From contig OZ038320.1 in NCBI GenBank assembly GCA_964035795.1, positions 32,175,783 to 32,239,782 on the forward strand: 64,000 nucleotides of DNA, given 5' to 3'. The notes beneath the pieces are model-generated. The model saw only the letters and a program-made list of their open reading frames with translations. It ran no database searches and was not told the DNA's origin. This DNA comes from Pterobdella sp. o SKG-2022. Taxonomy: Eukaryota; Annelida; Clitellata; Hirudinida; Piscicolidae. The position numbers and the translations under genes were made by a program. How positions within the stretch are numbered: position 1 is the stretch's first letter; every line of letters begins with the position of its first letter. Of this stretch, positions 11,801-23,623 are shown piece after piece.

Positions 11801-14584
11801 ACATCCATCACGACAATGAAGGCTTCAACAAAGGAGACAAGTATTATAACCAGGAGTATGAAAATTATCGAGGTTTCCCATCTCGCCATCCTCTTCCTCC
11901 TCCTCCTCTTTCTAGACCTCCATACCCTCCTCACAACCTGATGAATGATAGGTTTTATAACAGGAAAAGGTTTGATGATTACGAAGATGGTGATTTCTAT
12001 AGTGATTATAATGGTGATGAGTACTTCTTTGATGGTGATAACAGTAGCTTCAAAGGAGCTAGTAACCAAGAAAACGTGCCATTGATTAATGAGAGTAACC
12101 CACAATTCCAATCAAACAATCAAGGTTCAAACAATGACCAATCAAATGCCAATGTAAATTCATCTAACCAATCGAAAAACAACAATCCTGCTTCTAATAT
12201 TGATGTCCAATCACTGTTCAGTAAATTAGTTGAATTTGGAATGATTGGTGGACAACCCGCCAAACAGCCATCAGCCACCAATGAAATTGTATGTGCTTAT
12301 AGATCATATTTAATCATAACTTAATTGATTTCCAAATTAATCAACTGAGGCCATCTCAGCATTAAGCCTGCTACATTAGGAATAAAAAAATTATTTTGAA
12401 AAATAATATAGATAATAAGAATACAAACAAATAATAAAAACAATAAATAATAATATAAATAATAAGAATAAAAATAAATGATAATAATATAGATAATAAG
12501 ATACCCAACTGTTTGAAGGTTGAGAGTAAAGTGAGAGAGTTGCCAGACCTCACCACTTTCGATATGACCCTCCTTAAAAAGTATCTTAGTTATTTTAATA
12601 TCATAGGAAGAACATTACTATTATCAGTGTAAATAATAGTATGCATAATATTTCTATGAAAGTTTAATACAAATAAAATAATGAGTTGAAGCTTGAAAAA
12701 TTATCTATATTAACAAACACTAATCCAACGTGGTTCAATACATTTCATCTAGACGAAAACTATCAACATCAACTCAGATCGTACAGACCTATTCCCTTGT
12801 TTTATCAACCCTCCCCTTCTTCCTCCTCTTCTTCCTCATGCAAGAGTTTCCAATGCAGTTCATGTGGTCTGACCTTTCCTCCCAGAAGCAGTACTGGTGC
12901 TCTCATCAATCAGAGGTTTGTGTGTTTTGTAAAGTTTATTTGTGTATGTGCGTATGTGTTTTTGGTATAATTTTTTACAGTTGAAAACACACACTCACAC
13001 ACAGGTACAAGACCCACCTGGATTGGCACTTCAACAACAAGAAGCAGAAATACAATGGAATGAGAACTAGGAAGCTTTGGAAGTATTCCTTGGTACGTCA
13101 TCGTGGGCATGAGAATCATTATTATTAGTGTTATTGTTATAATTTATTTTTTTTTGTGATGAATGATGTTATAAAAATTTAATTTTTTTTGGCTGATGAT
13201 TGATTTTCTTTTATCAATGATGCTCACCATTATGCTAATGATCCAGGACTGGGTGCAGTCAAAGTCTTTCAACCCAATCTCATACATAAACTCTGACAAG
13301 CTGAATGCAGACCAAGCTGGTGAGGAGGATGAAAAAGACGATGTTTCTAATAAAGGTGATGATGATAAAGCATAATAAGTTAAATGTAATAGGATTGATA
13401 CATCAAAAAGTATTGAATTAATATAAAATAGGGTAGAAATACATGAATAATAATAATTAAAATAATAATTACAACAGAAATTTGACAATAAACATTAATA
13501 ATAACAATAATAATTATTGTAAATTAATAGAAATAATAAACCACAGAAAACCCAGAGTCTCAGGAGGTTAGGACAGATGATGATGATGACGTCATAGCAA
13601 CACTCGCTTCCAAGAATGCTGATGACGTGAGTACATGATTGGTTGACGGGCTTTTATATATTTTATGATTATTATTACCATTCCAATCATCAACGTTATC
13701 ATCACCTGTAGCCACAACTACACCCATTTTCATCATTATCCTACCACCATCATTATCACAACCTCTAACATCATCTTCACCATCATCCCACCATCTTTTA
13801 CAGAGATGTCAGTTATGCAATGATAAGTTTGATTATTACTGGAGTGATCAGAAAGACGCCTGGTTATTGAGTGATGCAGTGCTACATGCAGACAGACTGC
13901 TGCATCGACTCTGCCTTCCTGATTACCTCAATGTGGGTGGTGGGGAGGGTGGTGGTGGTGGTTGTGGTAGGGGTGATGATCTCCTTCTATGTTGTTGTTG
14001 TTGTTTTGAGGGTTTTCTAGTTGTTTTTGAGCACTTTTTTATTATTTATGTTTTGATTTTATTAGTTTACTCTTATTCTTGTTTTTTTTTAATAATAATA
14101 TTCTTTTTTGCAGATGATCTCCAACAACGAAGGATCGAAAGAAGCTGCGAAAAGTGAAAACGATAATGATAATAATAAAAATAATATCAGTGAAGTTGTT
14201 ATAGACGTTAAAAATGATAGTTTTGGTAATGATGACGATAATAAAAATAATAAAAGCCGTGGTGATAATGATGTTGTTTTGGTTGATGATGATGATGATG
14301 AGGATGATGTTAAAATTTGTGAACAGAAAACAGATGAAATTGGTGATAACAATGATAATAAAATGATAGATAACGATATAAAAGATGATAATCTTGATAA
14401 AAACACCGATTTTGATAATATTCATTCTCCTCTCACTACTACTAATACTACTGATAATAATACTACCACTACTCTTACTACTACTAATACTGATAATAAT
14501 AATAATATCACTACTACTTATGATGAATATAATACTACTAGTAGTGTAAATATTATCACTGTTACTCCTGACGATGAAACGTGA
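283..14584 (+). CDS. Pcf11, pre-mRNA cleavage complex II subunit (13 coding exons)
   Basis: Pcf11 binds the RNA polymerase II C-terminal domain and drives pre-mRNA 3' cleavage and transcription termination in the nucleus. Coding exons: 283-444, 1474-1602, 1783-2262, 9646-10532, 10946-11433, 11663-12288, 12519-12580, 12778-12915, 13005-13092, 13247-13355, 13547-13626, 13804-13932, 14114-14584. They total 3849 bases, or 1282 aa, with all phases agreeing. Exons 1-3 give the CID domain (residues 1 to about 140; LEDLTSNSKPHINALTILAEEN, YLIDSIIKN). Exon 4 has the SQLLAKQQELLQLQ helix and DPR motifs. Exon 6 ends with a short helix (LFSKLVEFGMI) typical of the family. Exons 7-9 carry the PDLTTFD motif and zinc finger 1 (CSSCGLTF, HLDWH). 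Exon 12 carries zinc finger 2 (CQLCNDKFDYYW ... H ... C). The Asn/Asp-rich tail in exon 13 looks lineage-specific. Intron 1 (445-1473) shows nothing else. Confidence 0.9.
3063..3555 (-). pseudogene. Endogenous rhabdovirus-like L (polymerase) amino-terminal fragment, broken
   Basis: On the minus strand an ATG near 3548 opens a reading that resembles the very start of a mononegaviral L protein. The key piece is the short motif DYNLNSPLI (near 3390-3420), which is conserved near the N terminus of rhabdovirus L proteins. The reading changes frame at least twice and hits stops, so it is dead. It lies directly after the G-like fragment in the viral order G then L. The assignment rests on one short motif plus the neighbour, so confidence is moderate. 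Confidence 0.55.
4100..4990 (-). pseudogene. Endogenous rhabdovirus-like glycoprotein (G) fragment, broken
   Basis: The minus strand has a 229-codon open stretch (4911-4222) whose frame stays open upstream to about 4987. It carries the layout of rhabdovirus G ectodomains: a Gly-Arg-Cys ... Cys pair followed by a Ser-Thr-x-Trp motif, a Cys ... Cys-Gly-Lys-Glu-Gly ... Gly-Ile-Trp block, then Pro-Glu-Cys followed about 10 residues on by Ala-Pro-Arg-Ser. No signal peptide or transmembrane end remains in frame. Below 4222 the similarity drifts through frameshifts to about 4100. The host is presumably an invertebrate whose ancestor captured viral RNA. A chuvirus-like or retroelement-captured G is possible, but the L-like piece downstream favours a rhabdovirus. 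Confidence 0.65.
5060..5823 (+). mobile_element. Non-LTR-type retrotransposon relic (reverse transcriptase C-terminus, zinc knuckle, endonuclease-like motif)
   Basis: Three frames must be followed in turn. First comes a reverse transcriptase tail motif (WLQAKLPVRHGGIGLR, near 5120-5190). Then comes a cysteine-rich knuckle (CRCGAQIDFLGRHPLSC, near 5555-5605) followed by AGRIPRHCALNDLIKRAL. Last is EPVGLDR, a stop, then DGKRPDGLTIFP, which resembles the D...ExK-like endonuclease segment of a family of animal retroelements with this C-terminal order. In-frame stops and shifts show it is dead. It points opposite to the viral relic beside it. Confidence 0.7.
5830..5871. repeat. (AT)n microsatellite
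   Basis: About 21 pure AT units directly follow the retrotransposon relic. Confidence 0.95.
10714..10880 (+). mobile_element. tRNA-derived SINE copy in Pcf11 intron 4
   Basis: The head (10714-10786) is a tRNA-like unit with a good A box (TAGCTCAGCTGG) and a degraded B box (GGTTTCAATCT). The acceptor halves GCCCGC/GCGGGC pair. The anticodon stem TTAGA/TCTAA closes a 7-base loop reading CTAGTTA, so the nominal anticodon is AGT and base 37 is T, unlike a working tRNA. A unique body and an A-rich tail (about 10870) follow, which is the SINE layout. It shares the head with the copies at 36.9 and 43.2 kb. Confidence 0.7.
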
Positions 14585-14918
14585 CAGAGAATGGAAGTGT
14601 TAAGCTAAGCTTATCGTCCTCATCCAACTGTACTTTCATCAGTTTTGTTATTTTTATTATGCTATTATTTTTGTTATGTGTTTTTATTAGTTTATCTTAT
14701 TTTTTTGTATGTTTATTTTATTTTAATCTTTTTTCAGTAATTTATGTTATTTTTTTTATACTTCTATATTCATTTTTTTTATATTTCTTTTTTTTTGTTT
14801 ATCAAAATTATTAACATAGTTTTTTTATTGTATATTTTTATCATAATAATCACAAAAAATATGAAAAAAAATGTAATTAAGGGTTTTTGAAACACAAATG
14901 ATATTCATCGAAGTTCTG

Positions 14919-14924
14919 AATAAA
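14919..14924 (+). terminator. Poly(A) signal, Pcf11
   Basis: AATAAA lies about 340 bases after the Pcf11 stop, the first canonical signal in the 3' flank. The long T-rich stretch before it would be 3' UTR. Confidence 0.5.
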
Positions 14925-16188
14925 CCATCATTCCTTGTTTTGCTTTAATAAAATTTGAGTTTCCCTGGTTTTGTGAAATGAGAATTTGAATGAAAACCGA
15001 GTCGAATTAAAATATTTTACCACAAATATTTTTTTCACAATTAAACAGACATCAATAAGCGGTATAACCCTGTGAAAAATAGTCTTTATTGCTGAATACA
15101 AATGTATGATGGAATACACGTGCTAGATGACCCAAGGTCAAGAGAGAATTGTGCCAAGGTTGGTTGGTTGACGATGGTTTTAGTTCTATTAATCTTCTCT
15201 TCTTAATTGTTATTCTATGATTTAATATTAATTATTGTTTTTTTTATCAAATATAAATATTCACGTGGTATTGTTTCAATTATTCGTGCTTCGAATCGTG
15301 TCTTACATAATATATTTAGGGGGTGCTTTATAGGACGCTGGTTTGAACTTTTATTCAAAAGATGAAGATCATTATCAAAACCGGAAATAAACGACTAAAG
15401 AGGAGTTTCAAATTATAAGCTGAATCCATGACGTCATAAAGAAATTATTGATTATGCTAATTCTAATATTATTATTTAAAATATCTGATAGTTGAGATGT
15501 ATAAACAAAACTAAATAGAAAATTGCGATGCAAACTAAATTGATTTTTCATATTGAAAGTTATCATCACGGTCCCAGGCTCATTCATGCCAGCATGGGGT
15601 GAACAACTAATGAAGTCACTAAGAAATAATACTGAAAATCGAAAGAATAATCCTCTTATAAGAAATAATAATAAAAATGAAAACTAAAATATTAATAGAA
15701 ACAAAGAACAAATATTGGATATAACCTTAACCGCCATAAGACTACACAGGTGCCGAGGCTCCAATAACTGAGTTTGGCAATATTGAAACAAGCAAAATTA
15801 TTACTAGTGGAAATATTTTTGAAAATCAAAATTAAAAAACAAATAATTAAATCTCAAAAAAATGGAGAATAATGATGTTCAACTTACGAAAAACTTGGTG
15901 AAAATTCAAAAACTGTGAAACAGTGTCCTTATAATGAATAAAAATAATAACAATCTCAAAACATAATAAGATAAACTCAAAAGCTCAACAACAAATGAAT
16001 CTATTAATAGATTTATGAATAACTAATATGGTGGGGGCATTATTATTAACAACGAAAATTTGTTGGTATTATTTTCTACCCCACTCTTACTTCTATGGTT
16101 TAATTAATATTATAACTAATTATATAATTATTAAAACTATTTGTTATTATTTATGTTATTTATTAATATTTATATTATTATTTTGATT
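14925..16188. other. Convergent intergenic stretch between Pcf11 and MPC2
   Basis: AT-rich, with no convincing coding exon on either strand. A short GC-richer patch (about 15570-15600, containing CATGCCAGCATGG) looks like a fragment of a dispersed repeat. The rest would be the 3' flanks of the two convergent genes. Confidence 0.4.
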
Positions 16189-17498
16189 TTATTTACTATT
16201 TTCATTATTATTATTGCAAGTTTTTCCTGCAGCTTCCAATGATTTCTGATACCTGTCAGTGTCAAGTAATATTAGCTACAACAAGCACAGTAGTAATGGG
16301 GATGAACAAATTTTAATACTGATAAGAGTGTTAACAGTCACAAGAAAAATAACAAGAACATAAAAACAACAATAATAATAATAAGTAACATTATTAATAC
16401 AGACTTGTAAATCCGGTACAACTGCCAGTACCCAGTGAGAGCAAGAAAGAGGTTGACAGCAAACAAGTTGTAGTTCTGTGTAATAACAACACTATTATTA
16501 TTCATAAAAATAAAAATAATATTAGAATAAAATGAAGTTTTTTCAAGTCTTATTCAGCTTGAAACTATTTCATAAGTTTAGCAAGGTGTCACAAGACTTT
16601 TGATAATGCCACTCACATTTTGTCAAACTTAGCATTTAAATATTATAATTATAAATGAATATTTTATTTAATCATAAACTTTAATATTAGTACCTTTATT
16701 AGCAAAAAAGCTAATGTATTATGGTAAGACTATACTTACTGAGAATTCTAGCTTTTCATGCTAATAGACATACTAAAAATTTTCTCCTAATATCGATTTC
16801 AATGGTTATTGATATTGCTCAAAAGTACATTAAAATGTCCCTGAAAAGTTAGACTTTTCATTTGTAATATTATAATTATTATACTTAATATTATGATGAT
16901 TTAACCTTGGGTATGATCACAAGGCTGTATCTAGACCAAACTGTGCCTGAAAATAAAAATGAACTTGACAATAAAAAAAAAAAAATAATATGAATAAAAA
17001 TAATAATAACAGAAAGAACAATATTGACCAGTGGCTGCTAGCACAGCAGACTGGGATGTAGAGAGTTTGTCAGCAGGGCGTGCATAATCCCCGAGACCTG
17101 CTGCAACCAGGGCCTGGTGATATTAATGATATTTCATTTAGTTAAAAAAATATTAATTTATAATATTATATAAATAAAATTTGAAATTAAGTGAATTGAA
17201 TTATATAATTAAAATCAAAATACATGGAAATATTTGGTTTGATAATAATAATGATTGAGTTGTAATCATTCATTTAATTAATCATATGTTTGTGATTTCA
17301 ATGTCATATGTTTGTAAGTTCACTCACCCATTTCCAAGTTGGTGCCCAGAAAAAAATAGTTTTAGGGCCTGGAAAAATAAGTTTGTATAGTGAATATACT
17401 TATGTATCTACTTGATATATTGTATATTAGTGGATTAGTTGGAAGATTTTGATGGAACTATCACCTGCTGGATGGCTTATGAAAGCTCTCAAAGACAT
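16189..17498 (-). CDS. Mitochondrial pyruvate carrier 2 (6 exons)
   Basis: MPC2 pairs with MPC1 in the mitochondrial inner membrane to import pyruvate. Minus-strand exons: 17498-17465, 17368-17328, 17113-17029, 16946-16906, 16475-16405, 16252-16189, totalling 336 bases or 111 aa with consistent phases. The order of family motifs is intact: HPAGPKTIFFWAPTWKW (residues 9-25), ARPADKLSTSQSAVLAATG (about 36-54), WSRYSLVIIPKN, LFAVNLF and QLYRIYKYQKSLEAAGK. It is slightly shorter than the usual roughly 127 aa because the N terminus before HPAG is short. The exon 5 donor is GTCTGT, chosen because it continues the family tail; a donor four bases downstream (GTATTA) would give a different, shorter tail. 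Confidence 0.88.
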
Positions 17499-19345
17499 TT
17501 TCTGCAACTGATGAATGTTTTTTATACACAAATTTTAAAAAATTTAATTCTAGCAAAAAAATTCTCAGAATTGATCGAAAATGAAATATAAATTTTTTTG
17601 AAAATTCCTAAAAATCGGTCAAAATTGCAAATATAATAAGCATTTGATGTTACAATTTTCAAAGATTTTTCGAATGATAATATTTTATAATTTAAATAAA
17701 ATAGATACTCGACTTTGAAACTCTTACCGTCCTAAGAGTTTATGGCTAAAAGTGATAAAGCTCCGAATATAACATTAGTCTTGAAAAGGTAAAACTTATT
17801 TCTTTACTATAAAAATTTCATAAATTATATTTATGATTATTTTCATTGTGATAAGATATAATATTTGCCAATGCTTTATAAAAAATATTTAATGTTATTT
17901 TTGGATCCTGTTGTTAGTTTGATTATCATCATGATCATTCTCCCCACCAACCTCATTATCATCAACTTTTTTTGATTCATTTTTTAAAGTTAATTTTCTT
18001 ATTTCCACGTCTACCCATGTCATTAAGGATTATGCTCTATTTTCTTCATCAAGCTCTCAAATTCTAGGTGCTTCCTTTGCTGAAAAAGCTTAGAAACCTA
18101 ATTCAATTAAAAAATACTAATAAAACAGCCAGTTTAGTGTTTTTTGAAACAAAATATCTTGAAATGATTTTAAGAGTAATTTAAAAAGTTACTGGTCAAT
18201 GGGGAAAGAGTGTTCAGATTTGCGTGGTCATGAGTTTTACCAACTAACAGGCTTTAACGCTAGAGTGTATATTCAAGACTCAAAAGCGTCTCTGTTTGAT
18301 GATTATATTTTTTCATAAAATATCCATAAACGAAAAAGCATAAACATTTAGAGATATATTTTTGGTAGTTTCGATAATATGGATTAGGAAAAGAGTAAAT
18401 CAAACAGGTTTATGAAATATGAAGATGGGAATATATTAAGAACAAAAATTGAAAAAAAAAAAAATAATCACATAAATAGATCAAATATAAAGTAACAATG
18501 GAATATCATAATCGGGCATAAATTCAAAGGTCAGAGAACCTATAGTTGATCAATACGTGCTTGCCTTCTTGACCTTTAGCAACGTCATTCAGCGGTCAAG
18601 TTGGAACTATCAAATCAATACTCAATAAAACAAAAGATGATTTTTAATTTAATACTTTGATTTTTGAATCTAATTTTTTAAATACTTTTTTTTTGTTGCT
18701 TTTTTATTTTTTTTTTAATTATCTTTCGTTATTTTTAACTGGAAAAGAAATATAACAAAAATAAGAATCATAATAAAAAGCGTATATAATTGATTCTCAT
18801 GAATTGACCAAAATATTGTTTGAAAAATTGAATATATAATATAAAAATTGAAAGATTGCCCATCAAGACCCCATGAATATAGAGTAATTGTCAAATTATT
18901 TTATTTAGTTCTTATGATATTATTGTTATTATGATTCTTATTCTTGTGATATTATGAAATTATATATAAACTTTTGAAAATTTTACCTCTAGTTTTTCAG
19001 GTGGGCGAAAAGTTATCGACTTTTTATTAGCATTGAAATTAATTTTTTTGAATTATTTTTATTTAATTTGTTTATGTAGGCTTAAAAATTCACGTTTATA
19101 GGATTTTGAGGTCAAAGAAAGTTCCAGATTTTAAATAATTAGCATCATCATTCAAAAAATTTTCCATCTCGAAGATCGTAGATTTGTGTTCAAACTATTT
19201 AGTTTCTTTTTCTAGTTATTTAATTTTAGTGAATAATTATATGGTTACTTTGTGAGAACTGACCTAAATTAAAAAAATGAAACAGAATAAATAAAGTTGT
19301 TAAATATTAAAAAAAGTGAATCGATTATTCCATGCTCAATCCAGG
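17499..19345. other. Intergenic stretch
   Basis: AT-rich with several A or T runs. No exon or RNA gene is recognised on either strand. It contains the upstream regions of MPC2 (-) and the Gly-rich gene (+). Confidence 0.4.
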
Positions 19346-20342
19346 ATGAAGACGACAATTATTTTGGCGGTTTTGACCATCTTTGCTATCGCAAGCGCTA
19401 AACCATGTGAGTGGCTAAAAAATAAAAATGTAATATTATATTACTCTCTTATTATTTTAAGGTATTCCAAGACCGCCTATACACTTTGATCCTTATAACG
19501 TCCAGCATTTAAACATCGGGAATGGTGGTGATGGTGGAAGAGGAGGGTGGGGTGGTATTTTAGGTGGTGATGGTGGTGATGGTGGTGATGGAGGAAACTT
19601 TTTTTATAGGATGTTGAAGCATAGAAACTATTACGAGCAGCCCAAGCTAAAATACTACAGCCGTTTCAACTTTCAACCATCTTTAACTTCCTTACAGCTT
19701 GGAAATGGCGGTGATGGGGGGCGAGGTGGGTTTGGTAAGTACTATGGAGGGAATGGAGGAAATTTCAACGCCATTTTGGGAGGCTTTAAGCCTTTTCGAT
19801 TATTTACAAAGAGAATTATGCCGAATCCTTGCGAGTCAAGCAACACCTTTTTTGATGTGAACATCGGCAATGCTGCGGCTGGAGGGACTGGTGGAATGGG
19901 AGGTGTGCTTGGTGGGATGGGAGGAGCAGGAGGAAATGCAGCCGACATCAATGGCTTCATAAAGACTATCCTTCAAACGCCAAGAAGTTTCAAGCCTAAT
20001 GACAGACAAAAGTATTATGTTGGAGGAAGACCCTTGTATGATGAAAATGGAAATTTCCAATATAACATCAGAAATAGATTTGAACCAATTTATATGACTC
20101 AGGAAATCCCCGCTATTCTTGGAGAAGCTGGAGCTACCAGTGTTGACTCAGTGGCTGCTGGTGCCAGCGCAGTGAATACGGGTGTTGATGCCACAACCAC
20201 GGGTGTTGGCCTGGCCGGCGAAGGTGTTGGCAAGGGCTTTCATTTGATAAGTAGTGTGACCAATGGCTTTTTCAACAAACCCATTTACCCCTACTCTAAG
20301 CAAGACTTTGTTCCTATCAAATATTCCGATTACAGCTTTTGA
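19346..20342 (+). CDS. Secreted glycine-rich protein (2 exons)
   Basis: Exon 1 (19346-19406) encodes a signal peptide (MKTTIILAVLTIFAIASAKP) and ends in phase 1 at CCAT|GTGAGT. Exon 2 (19462-20342) follows acceptor TTTTAAG, giving 313 aa. The mature protein begins with Pro/His/Tyr residues and then has three Gly-rich blocks (GNGGDGGRGGWGG and a GGDGGDGG run near residues 40-65, GNGGDGGRGG near 100, GGTGGMGG/GGMGGAGG near 180-200). These blocks are separated by Tyr/Phe/Arg-rich spacers (KYYGG, RQKYYVGG). There is no transmembrane segment and few cysteines. The composition fits an extracellular matrix, mucus or adhesive component, but no named family is recognised. Confidence 0.75.
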
Positions 20343-20430
20343 GATTTTACGGGTTAAATGGAGGAGTGGTGCGATAAATTATAATTCGATGGTAATGGCT
20401 TACATTCCATCAACTGACACTTGTTAAAAC

Positions 20431-20436
20431 AATAAA
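20431..20436 (+). terminator. Poly(A) signal, Gly-rich gene
   Basis: AATAAA lies about 90 bases after the stop codon of the secreted Gly-rich gene. Confidence 0.6.
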
Positions 20437-20699
20437 ATAGTTATTCGATCGAGTTTTTTTTTATTTTCCAAATCAAGTATAAAAGCTGAAGATGCATTTA
20501 TTAAAGTTAGACATCCGGCATTGGAAAATGAGTATTGAGGTGAAAAGTCTATAACTACATTTGGTACCTGACTTGAAAAAAGTAGAATCTGCATGTTTTA
20601 CATACAAAGATTTATTCACAGTTTGAACTTTACAATTTATTTTTTTTCTTTTTGAAAACACCAATATGAGCTCATAATTTTTTTGAATTAACCAAAATT

Positions 20700-20981
20700 A
20701 TGCAAAATTTATTATATATATTCTTATTTATAATTTTTTTGCATTATATTTCACTTCGGTCTGTTCAGTTGTCAACTTCAGACAACGAAGATATTTTAGC
20801 TAATCGAAAATCTTTGGCGTTCATTTTCATATTGTTTGTAGGCTACTGTATTTTTCTACCATATATTGCTTCAATCATGCCGCTAAATATAAGCTTGTTT
20901 CCAACTAGACCGCTCAAAACAAGAAGAGTAATGAGACACCAAAAGATGCGTTTTCTTTTTGAGAATTTCATATTGAATTAG
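20700..20981 (+). CDS. Possible small membrane protein, 93 aa
   Basis: The ORF starts with ATG and has a hydrophobic N terminus (residues 1-20) that could be a signal or anchor. A second hydrophobic segment lies around residues 40-65, followed by a basic tail (RPLKTRRVMRHQKMR). No homology is recognised and the region is AT-rich, so this may be a chance ORF. Confidence 0.2.
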   Translation: MQNLLYIFLFIIFLHYISLRSVQLSTSDNEDILANRKSLAFIFILFVGYCIFLPYIASIMPLNISLFPTRPLKTRRVMRHQKMRFLFENFILN

Positions 20982-22015
20982 AAAATTTTTTCAATTATGA
21001 GCACTAATAGCTCCAACGAAATTTTTATTTTTTATTGATTCCAAATACCGTAGAAAGAACTTTCAAATTACTCAAGTGTTTCATCAATAAAAATCCTTGA
21101 CCATTAATTGGAAACGTTTTCTATAATGATAATCAACGTCTAGGACTAACGTTTCAGCTATTCTATCATTTTGAATGCAGTAAATAAGACTTTGAACAAT
21201 ATTAGAAAAAACAAAGCAAAATTTTAACTTTTTATTTACTAACGTACGCTACTTCTGTGTTTGTGAAGACGATGCTGGTTAAATAACTATGCCAAGTCTT
21301 GAGGACATTATAAATATTGAAAGCTCTATTTGAGAATTTATAAGCAAAACCTTATTCAAATTTATGTCGCATTATCAATAACAAAGAGAAATTTCTAATA
21401 AATTCTGTTGAATTTATGAATCAATTCTAATTAACCTTGGGTGATATGAACAAAACTTTTTAAAAATTGAAGATTGGTAGAAATGTTGGTTCTACTTAGA
21501 ATTTCATTTTGTATTTATTGTTTTTTTATAATCATACTCGATTTTGAGTTTTCGTTAAATATATATTTTTATTTCTTCATATAACCATATTTACGATTTT
21601 TTTTTTCGCCAACGTTTTATGATAAGGCTAAACTTGTCGAAAATTATAACTTCTGATTCTCAATAAATGTATTAAAAATTCCTCTTATTTGATGTTTTTC
21701 GTTACAAAATATTTTTATTTCCGTCAATAATATTCCTTTTTTTCCATTTCTGTCACATTTTGAACTGCAAGTTTTTTGGTTTTAAAATTTATTTGAAAAC
21801 CAGTTTTTCAAAAAATGAAAACATAATTTATTGATGAAACTCGATCAAATAATGGACTAAAATGTCTATTATTTAATTAACTAGATTATATATACTAGTC
21901 AAATTATAACCTTCACTCAACCATACTTCAGAATCATAAAAACCTTATGATATCTGCAAAGTTATTCTTTCATAACGGATAAACAATTGATAATTAGAGC
22001 CGCTCAAAAACAGAT
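20982..22015. other. Intergenic stretch
   Basis: AT-rich; I see no exon, RNA gene or recognisable repeat. It includes the 3' flank of the minus-strand Ser-rich gene. Confidence 0.4.
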
Positions 22016-22609
22016 TCAATAATTGATTATCGGGCCATAATCTTTATCCTTGCTAGCACTACTATCACTACTATCACTACTACTACTATCACTGCTACTG
22101 CTACTACTGCTTTTGCTTTTACTGCTTTTGCTACTACTGCTTTTGCTACTACTTTTGCTTTTACTTCCTTTTTTACTTTTACTGTCTTTACTACCACTAC
22201 TATCACTACTACTACTACTATCACTACTACTATTACTACTGTCCCCATAGTTACCACCTAAGTTGCCATCAGGCACGACAGGATAGTAGTAGGATCTCTT
22301 ATCTCTTTCGCCATTCAAATCTTCTTTTGTAGCGTTAAATTTCTCATCTAACAATTCTTTCTTGGCTTCATTTGTCTCGTTCATTAAAGCTTTGACATCT
22401 TGACCAAAACCATTGTTTTCGTTGTCTGTTTCTGCTGAAGTTAAAAAAAATAATTTTATTCCAGATTAAAGTGTGAAAATTTAGGTTGAACATAATCAAA
22501 AATTTAATAATTCAAATGCTTTGAAAGATGTGTTAAAATCTTTACTTTTTTCCGAATGGGCCACAAAGGCCAGGCAAACAAATATCAGTACCAAAAGCTC
22601 AGCCTTCAT
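22016..22609 (-). CDS. Secreted serine/lysine-rich low-complexity protein (2 exons)
   Basis: Exon 1 (22609-22546) encodes a signal peptide (MKAELLVLIFVCLAFVAHSE) and ends in phase 1 at donor GTAAAG. Exon 2 (22434-22016) follows an AACTTCAG acceptor, giving 160 aa. A short charged propeptide-like part ends in a furin-type site (RDKR, then SYYYPV). The rest is a run of Ser/Asp and Ser/Lys blocks with the ending DYGPIINY. The long Ser tract is coded by AGT/AGC trinucleotides, so it may vary in length between alleles. Phase-1 signal-peptide exons occur here and in the Gly-rich gene. The function is unknown; phosphorylated extracellular matrix or secretion proteins have this composition. Confidence 0.7.
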
Positions 22610-23623
22610 TTCTTTTTGAGAAATTCTAGTGTTAATTGTTTAAATACTTTTCGATTATAAATTTCAGAAGTTATAATTATCAGTTTATTTGTTATTGATT
22701 TCTAAAGACCACAACCTTTTGAAATACCACTAACGAAATATCCTTTTCATACTCACTGTTTTCATTCGCTTTTCACTACTATTCTCAAACTCGCAATAAA
22801 TAACTTGCAGAACAACTATCTACCTAGCTTCTTTTATGTTAAACCACCGTTAATATTTATATAATGGTTTATTTCTGAAATAATTGAGTTTTGTTTTAGG
22901 TCATTAAGTATTTAAAACTGTGAACCTTTTGCCCCTCAGGCACTAACTCTTTTCTACATCTGCTTCTCCCATTCATCTCTTCAAGATTTTTTTGAAAACT
23001 CCTAGGCTTGCCCTGGTTCTATAATGACTACGCAAGGGCGAGAAATTACGAGTCTTCAAAGAAAATTTCGAAAAAATTTTCAAAACCAGATACTTTTAGC
23101 TAATTATTTTAATATAGATTCAGTAATACGGGGAGTGGCTATTTTTATTATATAAATTCTGAAAAGCCTTAAAATTGGTCTTCATTGCAATCTGGAAAGC
23201 ATTAATCGTTAGTTATAATAATAATAATAAAAAAAAATAAATGTAAGTGGAAAATTTTTTGAATATAATTAGATAAGATTGAAGAAATAATAGAACTCAC
23301 AAGAATTAAAAGCACTTGTCATCAAGAGCTAACAAACAGCTAGATGTGACATTATTTAAAACTAATGCAATTTCACATATCAGTAATGTATAAATATTAA
23401 TTTTTTTGAATAATTGAAAAACAAAAATAAAAAAAGAACTAAAAAATTGTATAAAGTTAAAAACAATGAGATTTTCTTTTCCTTAATTGGGGTCTGCTTT
23501 TTCTTTCATGACATCATTATGCATTTCAGCATTATTACCATTATTATTATTATTACTATTATTGAAGTGTTAATAGAAGATTTGTCATTTTTATTTAATT
23601 ATTAACTATTATTATTATTATAA
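22610..23623. other. Intergenic stretch
   Basis: AT-rich. It holds the upstream region of the Ser-rich gene and the 3' flank of the Asn-rich gene; no other feature is seen. Confidence 0.4.

Noticed and set aside
13700..13800. CRISPR-like or regulatory meaning of CATCATTATC repeats
   Set aside because: Simple degenerate microsatellite within a Pcf11 intron, with no spacer-repeat structure; this is an animal genome.
22050..22250. Plus-strand poly-leucine ORF
   Set aside because: It is the complement of the Ser/Lys-rich coding tract; the minus-strand gene has a signal-peptide exon and good splice sites.
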